DNA of 64,000 bases from Streptomyces xantholiticus (GTDB lineage: Bacteria; Actinomycetota; Actinomycetes; Streptomycetales; Streptomycetaceae). The notes under the pieces were generated by a model, which made no database searches, was not told where the DNA came from, and saw nothing but the letters and a program-made list of their open reading frames with translations. Each line of letters starts with the position of its first letter. The stretch's first letter is position 1. Positions 34,050 through 42,350 of this stretch are shown piece by piece. A program made the position numbers and the translations under genes. The DNA is taken from positions 1-64,000 of the forward strand of contig NZ_BMWB01000007.1 of the NCBI RefSeq assembly GCF_014651015.1, read 5' to 3'.

Positions 34050-35309
34050 TCACGACACCGCCCGCAGCGTCGTTCCCTTGACCAGCGCGGCCCGCACCTC
34101 GTCGACCAACTCGGGCCCCGCGTGCTGGTACAGCCACGTCACCCGGCCGCCCCGCTCGTGCCCCATGATGACCTGCACGTCCTTCTCGGGTACCCCGGCG
34201 TCCTTCAACCGGGTGGCGAAGGTGTGCCGCAGATCGTGCACCCGCGGCCACCATTCCTTGCGGCCCGTCTCGGGGCTGACGACCATTCGGGCCAGGCCAG
34301 CATCCTTGATCGCCGGAACCCAGTGGCGGCGGAAATTCGGCCGGGTGAGCACGCCGCCTTGCGGGCCGCGGAACACGAGCTCCTCGGGGTGCATCTCGTC
34401 GCCGTCGATGGGTGACTCTGCAAGAGACGGGGCCCACCGGTCGAACATGACCCGCACCGCGGCGACAGCGACCGGAGTGAGCGGGACGGTACGGAAACCG
34501 GCGCGGGACTTCGGGGCCGGCTTCCGCCGGGTGTGCCCCTCGTCGTCAATGAGAACTTCCTTTACCTTCACCGTTGCAGCTTCAAGGCTCACGTTGCAGG
34601 CCCGTAGGCCCGTCGCCTCGCCCCATCGCATGCCGGTTTCCTCGAGGAAGGTTACCAACGGCCGATAGTAGTCCGTGAGCTGTTCCCGGATCAGGTCGCA
34701 TTGGGCGTGCGTCGGCGGGATCAGGTCGTCCGGGTGCCGGGCCGGCGCCGAGGAGACCTCAATGTCGAGGCAGGGGTTCACGGTGATCCGGCCGTCTCGG
34801 AGCGCGGCGACCATCATGTGTCGGAGCAGCTCAAGAGCCTTCTTCTGTGTGGCGTGGCCCTTCACCTCGTTCGTGATCCAGTCCTGTACCTGCATCCACG
34901 TCACGGAGTTGAGTTTCCGGGCGCCCCACTTCGGCTCGACGTGGACCCGCCACGCGGACAGCTTGCGGTTCCGGGTGGTCACAGACTTGACCTTGATGGT
35001 CGGCCACCAGATCGCATACCACTCCGAGACGGTGATCTGCCCGCGCTTCGGATCCTGGTACGTCCCTTCGCGGACCTGTGAGCGGGCCTTGTCGAGATGG
35101 GTCTCCGCTTCCTTCTTCGTCGGGAAAGTTGGGCCGCACTGCTTCCCGGACGGATCGCGGTAGCGGGCCTGCCACGCGCCCGAGCAGTCCCGGACCGGCT
35201 TCCGCTCGCGGTAGCCCTTGCTGGGCGGGAACGTCTCGAGGCACAGCGGGCAGCCGCACAGCTTCGATCGCAGCTGCCGTGGGTTGGTCGATGGGCCTTT
35301 ACGCGCCAT
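34050..35309 (-). CDS. int: phage tyrosine integrase
   Basis: The 419-aa tyrosine recombinase integrates the phage at the adjacent tRNA site. The catalytic set is complete: Arg228 (GMRWGEATGL), Lys267 region, His358 and Arg361 (HDLRHTFATRL), His384 (MGHERGG) and Tyr394 (TWLYQHAG). A Cys cluster (CGCPLC, 18-23) precedes the arm-binding domain. The gene points toward the attachment site, ending about 150 bases from it, as is usual. Its start overlaps the upstream small gene by 11 bases. Confidence 0.95.
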   Translation of the reverse strand: MARKGPSTNPRQLRSKLCGCPLCLETFPPSKGYRERKPVRDCSGAWQARYRDPSGKQCGPTFPTKKEAETHLDKARSQVREGTYQDPKRGQITVSEWYAIWWPTIKVKSVTTRNRKLSAWRVHVEPKWGARKLNSVTWMQVQDWITNEVKGHATQKKALELLRHMMVAALRDGRITVNPCLDIEVSSAPARHPDDLIPPTHAQCDLIREQLTDYYRPLVTFLEETGMRWGEATGLRACNVSLEAATVKVKEVLIDDEGHTRRKPAPKSRAGFRTVPLTPVAVAAVRVMFDRWAPSLAESPIDGDEMHPEELVFRGPQGGVLTRPNFRRHWVPAIKDAGLARMVVSPETGRKEWWPRVHDLRHTFATRLKDAGVPEKDVQVIMGHERGGRVTWLYQHAGPELVDEVRAALVKGTTLRAVS

Positions 35310-35544
35310 GGTTCACCTGCGCACTCCTTCGCTGGATTGGGATGCGGGGAGTGATGATGATTGGCTCCCCGCACCAGCAGAGTGCACCGAACTCCGGTTG
35401 TGGCGCGGCGAGTTCGGCGAGAACCGCCCGCACGGCTATCGCTGTGAGTGACGGGTCGACGGAGTCAGGGATGGTGATGGTGCGGGTGGCGGAGTCGTAG
35501 ACGGGGCGCAGCTGTGCCGAGGAGTAGCGGACGTGGACGCACAT
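35299..35544 (-). CDS. small phage protein upstream of the integrase
   Basis: This 81-aa protein (MCVHVRYSSAQLRPVYDS start) has GGGGGT before its ATG and overlaps the integrase start, so the two are co-translated. A C-terminal CWCGEP pair of Cys is conserved in similar proteins I recall from Streptomyces phages and integrative elements. Function unknown; a role with the integrase is possible from position. Confidence 0.65.
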   Translation of the reverse strand: MCVHVRYSSAQLRPVYDSATRTITIPDSVDPSLTAIAVRAVLAELAAPQPEFGALCWCGEPIIITPRIPIQRRSAQVNHGA

Positions 35545-35745
35545 AGAACCCCCGTTATCAGGGCGGTAGGGACATGTGCGGCTACGGGGGAGGACGTGAG
35601 CCGTCGTCCGACCGTACCTCGGGTACGGGTCGGAAATCGACCGCTGGGACACAAGTTGTTGACGGTTAATGCACCCTGAGTGACAGAGTCCGTTTTAGCT
35701 TCGACTCCTGAGGCCGGGTAAAGGTTGCACAGTGCCAAGAAGTTT

Positions 35746-36114
35746 TTACTGCGTCTGCCGGTTGCGCTCGTTGATGGCGCGCAACTCCAGCTCTTTCAAC
35801 TCCTGCTGCTCCGGGGTCAGGCCCCGGAACAGCTCGAGGAGCCGCTCCTCGGCAGCCGGCGACAGCGGTCCGGGCGCCTTCCGGCCGGCAGCTTCGAACA
35901 GCTCAGCTTCGGTGAAGGCGGGGAACTCGCGCGCGATGGTCCGCAGCGCGTCGGGCCGCGGCGTTGCCTTGCGGTGGGCCCAGTTGTTCACGGTGGAGAC
36001 GTGCGCGCCGATACGCCGCGCCACCTCCGTCTCGGTGACCTTGTAGGTGTCACGGAGGCGCTTGAGGATCTGCGCGAAGTCGTCGGCGGCGTGAGGGGTG
36101 TCGGCGGTCTCCAC
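35746..36114 (-). CDS. XRE-family phage repressor
   Basis: The 122-aa protein has an N-terminal helix-turn-helix (about 20-50, VTETEVARRIGAHVSTVNNW) and a C-terminal helical tail with charged repeats (LTPEQQELKELELRAINERN) suited to oligomerisation. It is transcribed leftward away from a divergent control region with palindromes and rightward promoters, the position of a CI-type lysogeny repressor. Confidence 0.8.
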   Translation of the reverse strand: METADTPHAADDFAQILKRLRDTYKVTETEVARRIGAHVSTVNNWAHRKATPRPDALRTIAREFPAFTEAELFEAAGRKAPGPLSPAAEERLLELFRGLTPEQQELKELELRAINERNRQTQ

Positions 36115-36136
36115 ACGGGTAAGGGTGCCCTTCGGG

Positions 36137-36163
36137 TTCTACTTTTCGCAAGTAAAAGTAGAA
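36137..36163. promoter_or_regulatory. perfect palindromic operator next to the repressor gene
   Basis: TTCTACTTTT (36137-36146) and AAAAGTAGAA (36154-36163) form a perfect 10-bp dyad with a 7-base spacer, 23 bases upstream of the repressor start. The half-site AGTAGAA recurs at 36331-36337, over the -10 of a rightward promoter. This suggests a shared binding site for the repressor. Confidence 0.75.
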
Positions 36164-36209
36164 GCGTGGCGCAAAACTTCACGGCGCGCGGCCTCCCCGT
36201 CACCCGCCG

Positions 36210-36254
36210 TTGCACTGGGCATATGCCGACACTATAGAACACCCGTTCGGGTGT
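36210..36254 (+). promoter_or_regulatory. rightward promoter followed by a palindrome
   Basis: TTGCAC (36210-36215), a 17-base spacer and TATAGA (36233-36238) form a sigma-70-like promoter. It is followed directly by the 16-bp perfect palindrome ACACCCGTTCGGGTGT (36239-36254), which would cover the transcription start. Confidence 0.6.
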
Positions 36255-36308
36255 GTCGCCCGAGACTCGCCGTTCTCCGCTCCGCTCTGGATTACTCCGC
36301 GGTTCTCG

Positions 36309-36338
36309 TTGACAGCGGTTCGATTTCGAGAGTAGAAA
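36309..36338 (+). promoter_or_regulatory. second rightward early promoter
   Basis: A consensus TTGACA (36309-36314), an 18-base spacer and TAGAAA (36333-36338) lie about 60 bases before the early gene at 36398. The -10 overlaps a copy of the half-site AGTAGAA found in the repressor-side palindrome, so the repressor could block it. Confidence 0.6.
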
Positions 36339-36397
36339 TATCGCAACGCCTCACCGATCCGGAGGGGCGCAACCGCCGCCGTCTTTACGAGGTCCGC

Positions 36398-36703
36398 ATG
36401 CCCAAAGTGCTCCGCAAGAGCGAAGGTCGGCCAATACGCGACGAGATGGATCGCCAGGGCCTGACCCTCGAGGAACTCTCTGAGATGACCCGCAGGGTCG
36501 ACCCGGAGGGGCGCGGAGTGAGCCCGAAGACGATCGGCCGGCTTGTCAGTCGTGGTCGGTCCGGACGGAACCCGTGTGAACTGCGGACCGCTTGGCTCAT
36601 CGTCGAGGCGATGGACTGGCAGATGCACCGCGGTTTCAGCATGCCATCACCTTCGATTTCGAATCCCGAAAGGTCAACCCCCAATGCCGAAGATGACCGC
36701 TGA
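36398..36703 (+). CDS. small HTH (Cro-like) phage regulator
   Basis: This 101-aa protein (MPKVLRKSEGRPIRDEMD start) contains a helix-turn-helix-like segment, LTLEELSEMTRRVD...GVSPKTIGRLVSRG, and is the first rightward early gene, opposite the repressor. That position fits a Cro-type or excision regulator. GAGG lies eight bases before the ATG. Confidence 0.6.
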   Translation: MPKVLRKSEGRPIRDEMDRQGLTLEELSEMTRRVDPEGRGVSPKTIGRLVSRGRSGRNPCELRTAWLIVEAMDWQMHRGFSMPSPSISNPERSTPNAEDDR

Positions 36704-36938
36704 CCTCTCCGCGCTCCCCGGCAGCCCGAAGCCCCTGTGGACGTCCGCTCAGCTGCAGGCCTACTACGGCGTATCCGACTGGCAGGTCCGCAAGTGGCGC
36801 AAGGCGGGCATGCCGACCGTGCCGGTCGCCCTGACGTCGCCGCGGTTCGACATCGACGCCGTGAAGGCGTGGATGGCAGCGAACGCGCCGGCCGACGACG
36901 ACGCGGAGTCCCCGCAGCTGGCCGCCGTCGGCGCCTGA
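36684..36938 (+). CDS. excisionase/MerR-like DNA-binding protein
   Basis: The 84-aa protein has a winged-helix excisionase-type motif, LWTSAQLQAYYGVSDWQVRK, followed by GMPTVPVALTSPRFDIDAVK. It overlaps the previous gene by 20 bases. It may direct excision together with the integrase or act as an early regulator. Confidence 0.65.
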   Translation: MPKMTADLSALPGSPKPLWTSAQLQAYYGVSDWQVRKWRKAGMPTVPVALTSPRFDIDAVKAWMAANAPADDDAESPQLAAVGA

Positions 36939-37027
36939 CCCCCGAAAACGACGGGGCCGCCTGGACCCTGGCCGGTCCTGACAGCCCCTCCGGCACCACC
37001 TCAACTACGCGAGAGAAGAGGTCCACC

Positions 37028-37372
37028 GTGACCATTCAGCCTACCGAAGCCCCCGCCGTCGACGCTGGCGAGACCAGCCTGCGCACCGCGATGATGCGCG
37101 CCTTTGCCGTCGCCGAGACGGTGACGGCCCAGCTGCACGACGACCCGACCACGGTCACCGTCCAGACCAATTACGACGGCACGTACAGCGTGGACGTGTA
37201 CTTCCACAACCACCCCGACTATGTGGCCCGCTTCGGGGCCGACTTCGATGTCCCGGTTTCCACCACCCACAACTACGGGCCGCAGAACGGGACGTACACG
37301 AGCGCTCAGGCCACGGTCAACGGGGTCAAGGTCCGCGGTTGGGCCCTGATGAACGTGCAGGTGGCGGCATGA
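37028..37372 (+). CDS. hypothetical phage protein
   Basis: The 114-aa protein starts at GTG behind AGAAGAGG. It is mostly beta-rich by composition (VTVQTNYDGTYSVDVYFHNH) with no recognised domain. Its stop overlaps the next start (ATGA). Confidence 0.6.
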   Translation: MTIQPTEAPAVDAGETSLRTAMMRAFAVAETVTAQLHDDPTTVTVQTNYDGTYSVDVYFHNHPDYVARFGADFDVPVSTTHNYGPQNGTYTSAQATVNGVKVRGWALMNVQVAA

Positions 37373-38319
37373 ACGCCCTCGACTGGTTGCGTGACTGCTG
37401 GCTGAGCGACGACCGGCAGCGGTTCGAAGCCGCAGCCGCCGCCTACCGGGACGCGGTGATTGCGGAGCACCGGGCCAGCTTCACCATGGACGACGCCCGC
37501 GGCATCGCCCGTAACCACCGCGCTGCGGTGTTGCGCGATGGGGCCGACGCTGTGGACTCCGGCAAGACCCGATTCCCCGAGCCGGTACGCAGCGGCGCCG
37601 CCTGGGCGGCGCGCATGCTGCGCCGCATGGCCGACGAGGCGCCGCGCGAGGAGTTGGCGGCGGTCGTGGCCAGGGTGGGCGCGTTGCCGGTGCCGCTCGG
37701 GCACGCCGAGCCCGCCGAGTCGCAGGACCGTCGCGAGCGGTACGCGAAGGCAGTGCTCTCCGTGAAGAGTCTCGCTGGTCTCTTCGCCGATGTGCGCGCC
37801 CACGTCGACCCGGTGATGGCTCTGGCGGACGAGGAGCAGGCAGGGTTGCGGGCCCGCGTCGCCGAAGCCGTTGCCGCCGTTGCGCGCCTGGAGCAGAAGC
37901 GCGTCGAGCTGGAGCGGATCGCGAACGCTGAGCGGTCCCGGGTCGTCGAGCTGGAGGCCGAGTGCGCCGCGCTGCAGAAGGACAAGGAGCACGTCCTCGC
38001 TGCGGCCGAGCGCCGGATGGCCCGCCTGGAAGCCGCGGCCGGTGACAAGTCGACGCGCACGGCCGACGAGGACCCGATCGCGTACTCGCTGACGTCGGCC
38101 GTGGAGGCGTTGCACGCCTCGTCGGGCGCGGTCATCGAGGTCCCGTCGACCACCGGGCCGCACGCCCCGGGCGCCTGTGACGCCTGCGGCTCCCGCTCCG
38201 AGCAGTGGTGCCCCGACTGCGCCGCCTGCGAGCAGGACTGTCACGGCGGTCACGTCGACAACCCATGCACCCACGTGAACGCCCCGTGGACCGAGACCAC
38301 CGAGGAGAGCGCCCGATGA
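37369..38319 (+). CDS. coiled-coil phage protein with C-terminal zinc-ribbon
   Basis: The 316-aa protein has a long coiled coil (about 150-220, RVAEAVAAVARLEQKRVELE and following) and a Cys/His-rich end, CDACGSRSEQWCPDCAACEQ followed by DCHGGH, that should bind zinc. Function is unknown. Four-base overlaps tie it to both neighbours in the early operon. Confidence 0.65.
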   Translation: MNALDWLRDCWLSDDRQRFEAAAAAYRDAVIAEHRASFTMDDARGIARNHRAAVLRDGADAVDSGKTRFPEPVRSGAAWAARMLRRMADEAPREELAAVVARVGALPVPLGHAEPAESQDRRERYAKAVLSVKSLAGLFADVRAHVDPVMALADEEQAGLRARVAEAVAAVARLEQKRVELERIANAERSRVVELEAECAALQKDKEHVLAAAERRMARLEAAAGDKSTRTADEDPIAYSLTSAVEALHASSGAVIEVPSTTGPHAPGACDACGSRSEQWCPDCAACEQDCHGGHVDNPCTHVNAPWTETTEESAR

Positions 38320-38582
38320 CCGGACCCGAGCACGACCGCAAGGCCGAAGAACTCGCGCGCCTCGCTGCCCGCCACCCGGACAGCAGCGACGCGCCGGTCC
38401 TGGCGCAGCTGGCCACCGCATACGCGACGCTCGCACTCGCCGCCGCCACCCGCGATGCCGGCATTCCGCGCGGCAAGGTGCTCGCCGACCAGTGCCGCAC
38501 CGCCGAATCGGCGCACGGGCGTCAGTGCGTCAAGGCCGCTGGCCACGACGCCGGCCACGACTTTGGCGACGGTGACGACTGA
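38316..38582 (+). CDS. small phage protein with C/H motif
   Basis: The 88-aa helical protein ends in a Cys/His-rich stretch, CRTAESAHGRQC...GHDAGH, a pattern seen in small actinophage proteins and compatible with metal binding. Function unknown. Confidence 0.6.
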   Translation: MTGPEHDRKAEELARLAARHPDSSDAPVLAQLATAYATLALAAATRDAGIPRGKVLADQCRTAESAHGRQCVKAAGHDAGHDFGDGDD

Positions 38583-39469
38583 TGACGACGACCGTGCAGG
38601 CCGGGGCGCTCGCCCCGGCCGCCGGCCCGGCCATCACCGAGCCCGGCATCTACCAGATGACGAACGAGGAGTACCACTCCCACCGGTACGCCCTCTCCTC
38701 GAGCGGCGCGCGGAAGCTGCTGCCCCCGTCGTGTCCCGCCCTGTTTCGGTGGGAGCAGGAGAACCAGCCCGCGCCGAAGAAGACGTTCGACCTTGGCAAC
38801 GCCGCCCATCGACTCGTCCTCGGTGAAGGTGCGGACCTCGTCCGGATCGACGCCGACAAGTGGACGACGAACGCGGTGAAAGCCGAAGTCGCCGCCGTGC
38901 GCGCTGAGGGCGGTATCCCGTTGAAGCCCGACGAGTACCAGCAGGTACACGACATGGCCGACGCGCTGCGCCGCCACCCCGTCGCGTCCCTGCTGTTCGA
39001 CCCGGCTTCGGGCCGCCCCGAACAGTCGCTGTTCTGGCGCGACGAACAGACCGGCATCATGCGCCGCGCCCGTCTCGACTGGCTGCCCGACCCGCGCTCC
39101 GGCCGGCTGATCATCCCCGATTACAAGACGTGCCGCAGCGCCGAGCCGGCCGCGCTGGCCCGGTCCGTCGATGAGCACGGCTACCACCAGCAAGACGACT
39201 GGTATCGGGCGGGCGCGAAGGCCCTCGGCCTGGCCGACGACACCGCGGCGTTCGTGTTCGTGTGCCAGGAGAAGACGGCGCCGTACCTCGTGACCGTCGT
39301 GGAGATGGACGCGACCGCCCGCCGTATCGGCGCCGCCCGCAACCGCCGGGCCATCGAGACATACGCCCGCTGCCTCGAGTCCGGCCACTGGCCCGGCTAC
39401 AGCGAAGAAATCGAGTACCTCTCCCTGCCCCCGTGGGCCGAAATCCGTGACACCGAGGAGTACCTGTGA
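38582..39469 (+). CDS. PD-(D/E)XK exonuclease (RecE-like)
   Basis: The 295-aa protein has the nuclease core of phage RecE/DUF3799 proteins: LSSSGARKLLPPSCPALFRW at the start, GNAAHRLVLG, RARLDWLPDPRSGRLIIPDY with YKTC, and HGYHQQDDWYRAGAKALG. It should resect double-stranded ends to leave ssDNA for the annealing protein encoded next, which overlaps it (GTGA). Together they form a phage recombination pair. Confidence 0.85.
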   Translation: MTTTVQAGALAPAAGPAITEPGIYQMTNEEYHSHRYALSSSGARKLLPPSCPALFRWEQENQPAPKKTFDLGNAAHRLVLGEGADLVRIDADKWTTNAVKAEVAAVRAEGGIPLKPDEYQQVHDMADALRRHPVASLLFDPASGRPEQSLFWRDEQTGIMRRARLDWLPDPRSGRLIIPDYKTCRSAEPAALARSVDEHGYHQQDDWYRAGAKALGLADDTAAFVFVCQEKTAPYLVTVVEMDATARRIGAARNRRAIETYARCLESGHWPGYSEEIEYLSLPPWAEIRDTEEYL

Positions 39470-40386
39470 ACTACCCCGCAGAGCAGCAGTACGCGCCGGC
39501 TCCCGCTCCCGTTCCGTCGTTCGTCGGGCAGGGCACCGCGGTTGAGCAGTCCCGCGCCGTCGCGGAGGTGCAGGCCGCGGTGATCGTGGCCCGCCAGTTC
39601 CCGCGGAACGAGGCGCTCGCGATCCAGAAGATGACCACCGCCTTCCGTCAGCAGAACCTCGCCGCCCGGTCGTTCTTCCGCTTCAGCCGCGGCGGCAGCA
39701 GCGTGACCGGCGAGACGATCCAGTTCGCCAAGGAACTGGCCCGCTGCTGGACCAACATTCACCACGGCCTGACCGAGCTGCGCCGCGACGACGTGGCCGG
39801 CGAGTCGGAGATGCAGGCGTGGGCGTGGGACCTCGAGACGAACGAGCGCGCGAGCACGACGTTCATCGTCCCGCACACCCGATGGACGAGCGCGAACGGC
39901 AGCAAGAGGCTCGAGGACCCGCGCGACGTGTACGAGTCGAACAGCAACAACGGTGCCCGCCGCCTCCGAGAAATGATCTTCACAGTGCTTCCGTCCTGGT
40001 TCCGGGAGCAGGCGAAGGAGATCGCCACCAACACCCTCAACAACGGAGCCGGTGACACCCCCATTTCCACGCGGATCGCCGAAGCAATCACCGCGTTCGA
40101 GGGCATCGGCGTCACCGTCGACCAGATCGAAACGAAACTGGGCCGCGACAGCAGCAAGTGGACGAACATCGACCTCGGCCAGCTGCAGATCATCCATCAG
40201 TCGATCCGCCGCGGTGAAGTCACCCGCGACGAAGAGTTCCCGCCGCAGCGCGTGACCGCAAGCGAGATCAAGCAGCAGGCCACCACGCCCGGGAAGACGG
40301 AGCAGCAGACCGAGCAGAGCACGCCGCCCGCCACTGGTACGACGGAGTGGCCGAAGGCTGCGGAGCCCGGATCGGGGGCCCGGTGA
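39466..40386 (+). CDS. probable ssDNA-annealing recombinase partner
   Basis: The 306-aa protein has a structured N-terminal two-thirds (QKMTTAFRQQNLAARSFFRF, then ETIQFAKELARCWTNIHHGL) and a disordered acidic/Gln-rich tail, like RecT-type annealing proteins. It directly follows the RecE-like nuclease and overlaps it by four bases, the usual pairing. I cannot name the exact family from motifs alone. Confidence 0.65.
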   Translation: MNYPAEQQYAPAPAPVPSFVGQGTAVEQSRAVAEVQAAVIVARQFPRNEALAIQKMTTAFRQQNLAARSFFRFSRGGSSVTGETIQFAKELARCWTNIHHGLTELRRDDVAGESEMQAWAWDLETNERASTTFIVPHTRWTSANGSKRLEDPRDVYESNSNNGARRLREMIFTVLPSWFREQAKEIATNTLNNGAGDTPISTRIAEAITAFEGIGVTVDQIETKLGRDSSKWTNIDLGQLQIIHQSIRRGEVTRDEEFPPQRVTASEIKQQATTPGKTEQQTEQSTPPATGTTEWPKAAEPGSGAR

Positions 40387-40646
40387 TGACCAGCCTCTTT
40401 CAGGCCCTCGACGCGGAAACCGGTGACTTTCGCGCACACGGACTGTGCGCACAGACCGACCCAGAAGTCTTCTTCCCCGAGAGCGGATCGGCCGCCGCCG
40501 CAAAGCGCGTCTGCCTCGCCTGCAGCGTGCGGCGCGAGTGCCTCGAGTACGCCATAGAGCACGGCGAGCGCGGCGTTTGGGGCGGCACCTCCGAGAAACA
40601 ACGCACCGCGATCCGGCGCGTACGGACGAAGGACGCGGCGGCATGA
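40386..40646 (+). CDS. WhiB-family iron-sulfur regulator
   Basis: The 86-aa protein has the four WhiB cysteines (Cys21, Cys43, Cys46, Cys52 in CLACSVRREC), the GVWGG turn after them and a basic C-terminus. WhiB-like proteins bind a 4Fe-4S cluster and the primary sigma factor. A phage copy probably redirects host or phage transcription. The ATG overlaps the previous stop by one base. Confidence 0.92.
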   Translation: MTSLFQALDAETGDFRAHGLCAQTDPEVFFPESGSAAAAKRVCLACSVRRECLEYAIEHGERGVWGGTSEKQRTAIRRVRTKDAAA

Positions 40647-41014
40647 CCGGCCTTGACCGTGCTCGCCGGCTTCTCGACCAGCCTCCGCCGGACGTCATCC
40701 CCGGGCAGATCGCCGCGGAGCTCCCCGACCGGCCGGCCCGGGTGTGCGACGTGCCGCAGGCCGAGCACACCGGCCCCGTCCGGCCGTACCCGTGCGGCCC
40801 GCGCTGCTCCGCCCACTCCCCGTGGGCGCAGGCCGGGCGCCCGGAGCCGAAGCCGGGCCCCGGCCTCCCGAAGGGCGCATGGTCCACCCCGTCGCCGCTC
40901 AACGACTCCCGCGTCCACGACGCCCGCGCGGTCGCCTCCGGTAAGCGCCGCTCCACCCCGACCACCTACCGCGCGGCACAGGCCGCCGTGAACCCCAGGA
41001 AGGACACCGCCTGA
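40643..41014 (+). CDS. hypothetical phage protein
   Basis: The 123-aa protein is Pro/Arg-rich and mostly disordered after a short helical start (MTGLDRARRLLDQ), with two Cys (CDVP, PCGPRC). Family unknown. Its start overlaps the WhiB stop. Confidence 0.5.
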   Translation: MTGLDRARRLLDQPPPDVIPGQIAAELPDRPARVCDVPQAEHTGPVRPYPCGPRCSAHSPWAQAGRPEPKPGPGLPKGAWSTPSPLNDSRVHDARAVASGKRRSTPTTYRAAQAAVNPRKDTA

Positions 41015-41349
41015 TGGGCATGTACCACTCCACCTACTTCGCCTACGGCTTCCAGATTCCGGACACCCACCCCGGCGCGCTGGAAGACCTCGACGACCAG
41101 CTGCGGCAGCACAAGGAGCAGCACGGCGGCGACGTCGGGTACCTCAGCGCCGGCAACTACGACCAGGACATGACCTTCCTGGTCACCCACTCCACCGAAG
41201 TCAGTCTGGGCAAGTTCGAGCACGTCACGCCGCAGACGTACAGCGCGGAGCAGTACGAGGCGTGGAACCGCGAGCTCAAGGCCGCCGCCATGGCGCTCGG
41301 AGTCGTCACCCGCGAGCCCGGGTGGCTCGTCGTGCCCGACCTGAGCTGA
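41014..41349 (+). CDS. hypothetical phage protein
   Basis: The 111-aa acidic protein (MGMYHSTYFAYGFQIPDT start) looks globular with mixed alpha/beta character and no known motif. Similar short proteins occur near replication genes of actinophages. Its ATG overlaps the previous stop by one base. Confidence 0.6.
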   Translation: MGMYHSTYFAYGFQIPDTHPGALEDLDDQLRQHKEQHGGDVGYLSAGNYDQDMTFLVTHSTEVSLGKFEHVTPQTYSAEQYEAWNRELKAAAMALGVVTREPGWLVVPDLS

Positions 41350-41439
41350 GACCACCCCCCGTAGGACCGTCCGGGGCGGCCGGCCACCAGACCCCGCCCC
41401 GGACGAAGACCCCTCCGAACCACCGGAAGAAGGCCCCCG

Positions 41440-42348
41440 TTGACGATCGACGCGATGCAGTGGGTGTGGACGCAGTCCCGCAACACCGGCAATCCCCGCC
41501 TCGTGCTGCTCGCCGTCGCCGACAAGGCGCCGGGGCCCGACTGCACCGCACGTATGGGCACCACCGAGTTCCGCGCCCGGCTGGGCAACGTCAGTAAGTC
41601 GGTCGTCGTCCGCGCCGTGGACAAGGCACTCGAGTCCGGCGAACTGGTCATGGTCGAAGAGGCCCGCGGGAGTCGTCCAGCGGCCTACCAGCTGCCGAAG
41701 GCGGTCGGTTTCGTCCGACCCAAGCCCGGTGCTACCGGTCCTGATTCGGGACCCCTAAGCGACGGCTACCGGTCCCGAATCGAGACCCCTAACGCACAGC
41801 AGGGGTCCCGAATCGAGACCCCTAGCGATTCCGCTACCGGTCCTGAATCGGTACCGGGGGGGTCCCGAATCGAGACCCCTAGCGATTCCGCTACCGGTCC
41901 TGAATCGGTACCGGGGGGGTCCCGAATCGAGACCCCTACCGGTCCTGAATCGGTACCCCTCTACCAGACCACTCCTACCAGGAGTGAAAGCAAGCTAGCC
42001 CCCGAGCCCGCACCCGAGCCCATCCCCGCCAACGCACGCCCCCTCGTTGACGCGCTCACCACCGCCGGTGTCCTCGTCCGCTGGAACCTCTCCCACACCG
42101 ACTGGTTCGTCGTCGAAGCGCTCATCAAGCGCAGCGGCATTCCCGCACTCGCCGCCTACGCCCAACGCCAGGCCGCTGCCAAAGACATCAGCTACGCGCG
42201 CTACTTCCTCCCCGGCTGGCGAGACCTCCCGCCCCTGCCCGAGCAGCCCGCCGGCCCCCGCCCCCTCCGCGCCGTCGGAGGCGGCGGCAGCGCCTGGCAG
42301 CCCTACCAGAACCCCAACAACCCGTCCGTGTACGAGAACGGATTCTGA
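41440..42348 (+). CDS. phage replication initiator with origin iterons inside the gene
   Basis: The 302-aa protein has a winged-helix N-terminal domain (about 1-90, VSKSVVVRAVDKALESGELV), a low-complexity middle made of 19-residue repeats (GSRIETPSDSATGPESVPG), and a conserved C-terminal domain (IPALAAYAQRQAAAKDISYA, YFLPGW). This is the layout of phage initiators such as lambda O: N-terminal origin binding, embedded origin, C-terminal helicase-loader contact. The TTG start lies behind GAAGAAGG; an internal ATG at 41455 is possible. The DnaC-like gene follows three bases later. Confidence 0.8.
   Translation: MTIDAMQWVWTQSRNTGNPRLVLLAVADKAPGPDCTARMGTTEFRARLGNVSKSVVVRAVDKALESGELVMVEEARGSRPAAYQLPKAVGFVRPKPGATGPDSGPLSDGYRSRIETPNAQQGSRIETPSDSATGPESVPGGSRIETPSDSATGPESVPGGSRIETPTGPESVPLYQTTPTRSESKLAPEPAPEPIPANARPLVDALTTAGVLVRWNLSHTDWFVVEALIKRSGIPALAAYAQRQAAAKDISYARYFLPGWRDLPPLPEQPAGPRPLRAVGGGGSAWQPYQNPNNPSVYENGF
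41737..41957. repeat. iteron array, probable phage replication origin
   Basis: Eight copies of a 17-bp imperfect palindrome, consensus GGTCCYGAATCGRKACC (copy 1 differs by one base), start at 41737, 41771, 41804, 41839, 41861, 41896, 41918 and 41941. Copies 3/5/7 and 4/6 are on a strict 57-bp period, i.e. 19 codons, so the array stays in frame. Position inside an initiator gene is the hallmark of lambda-type origins. Confidence 0.8.
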
Positions 42349-42350
42349 CC

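Noticed and set aside
41737..41957. CRISPR-like regular repeats
   Set aside because: The repeats are palindromic, in frame with a coding gene, and the intervening sequence is itself repeated, so these are iterons and not repeat-spacer units.
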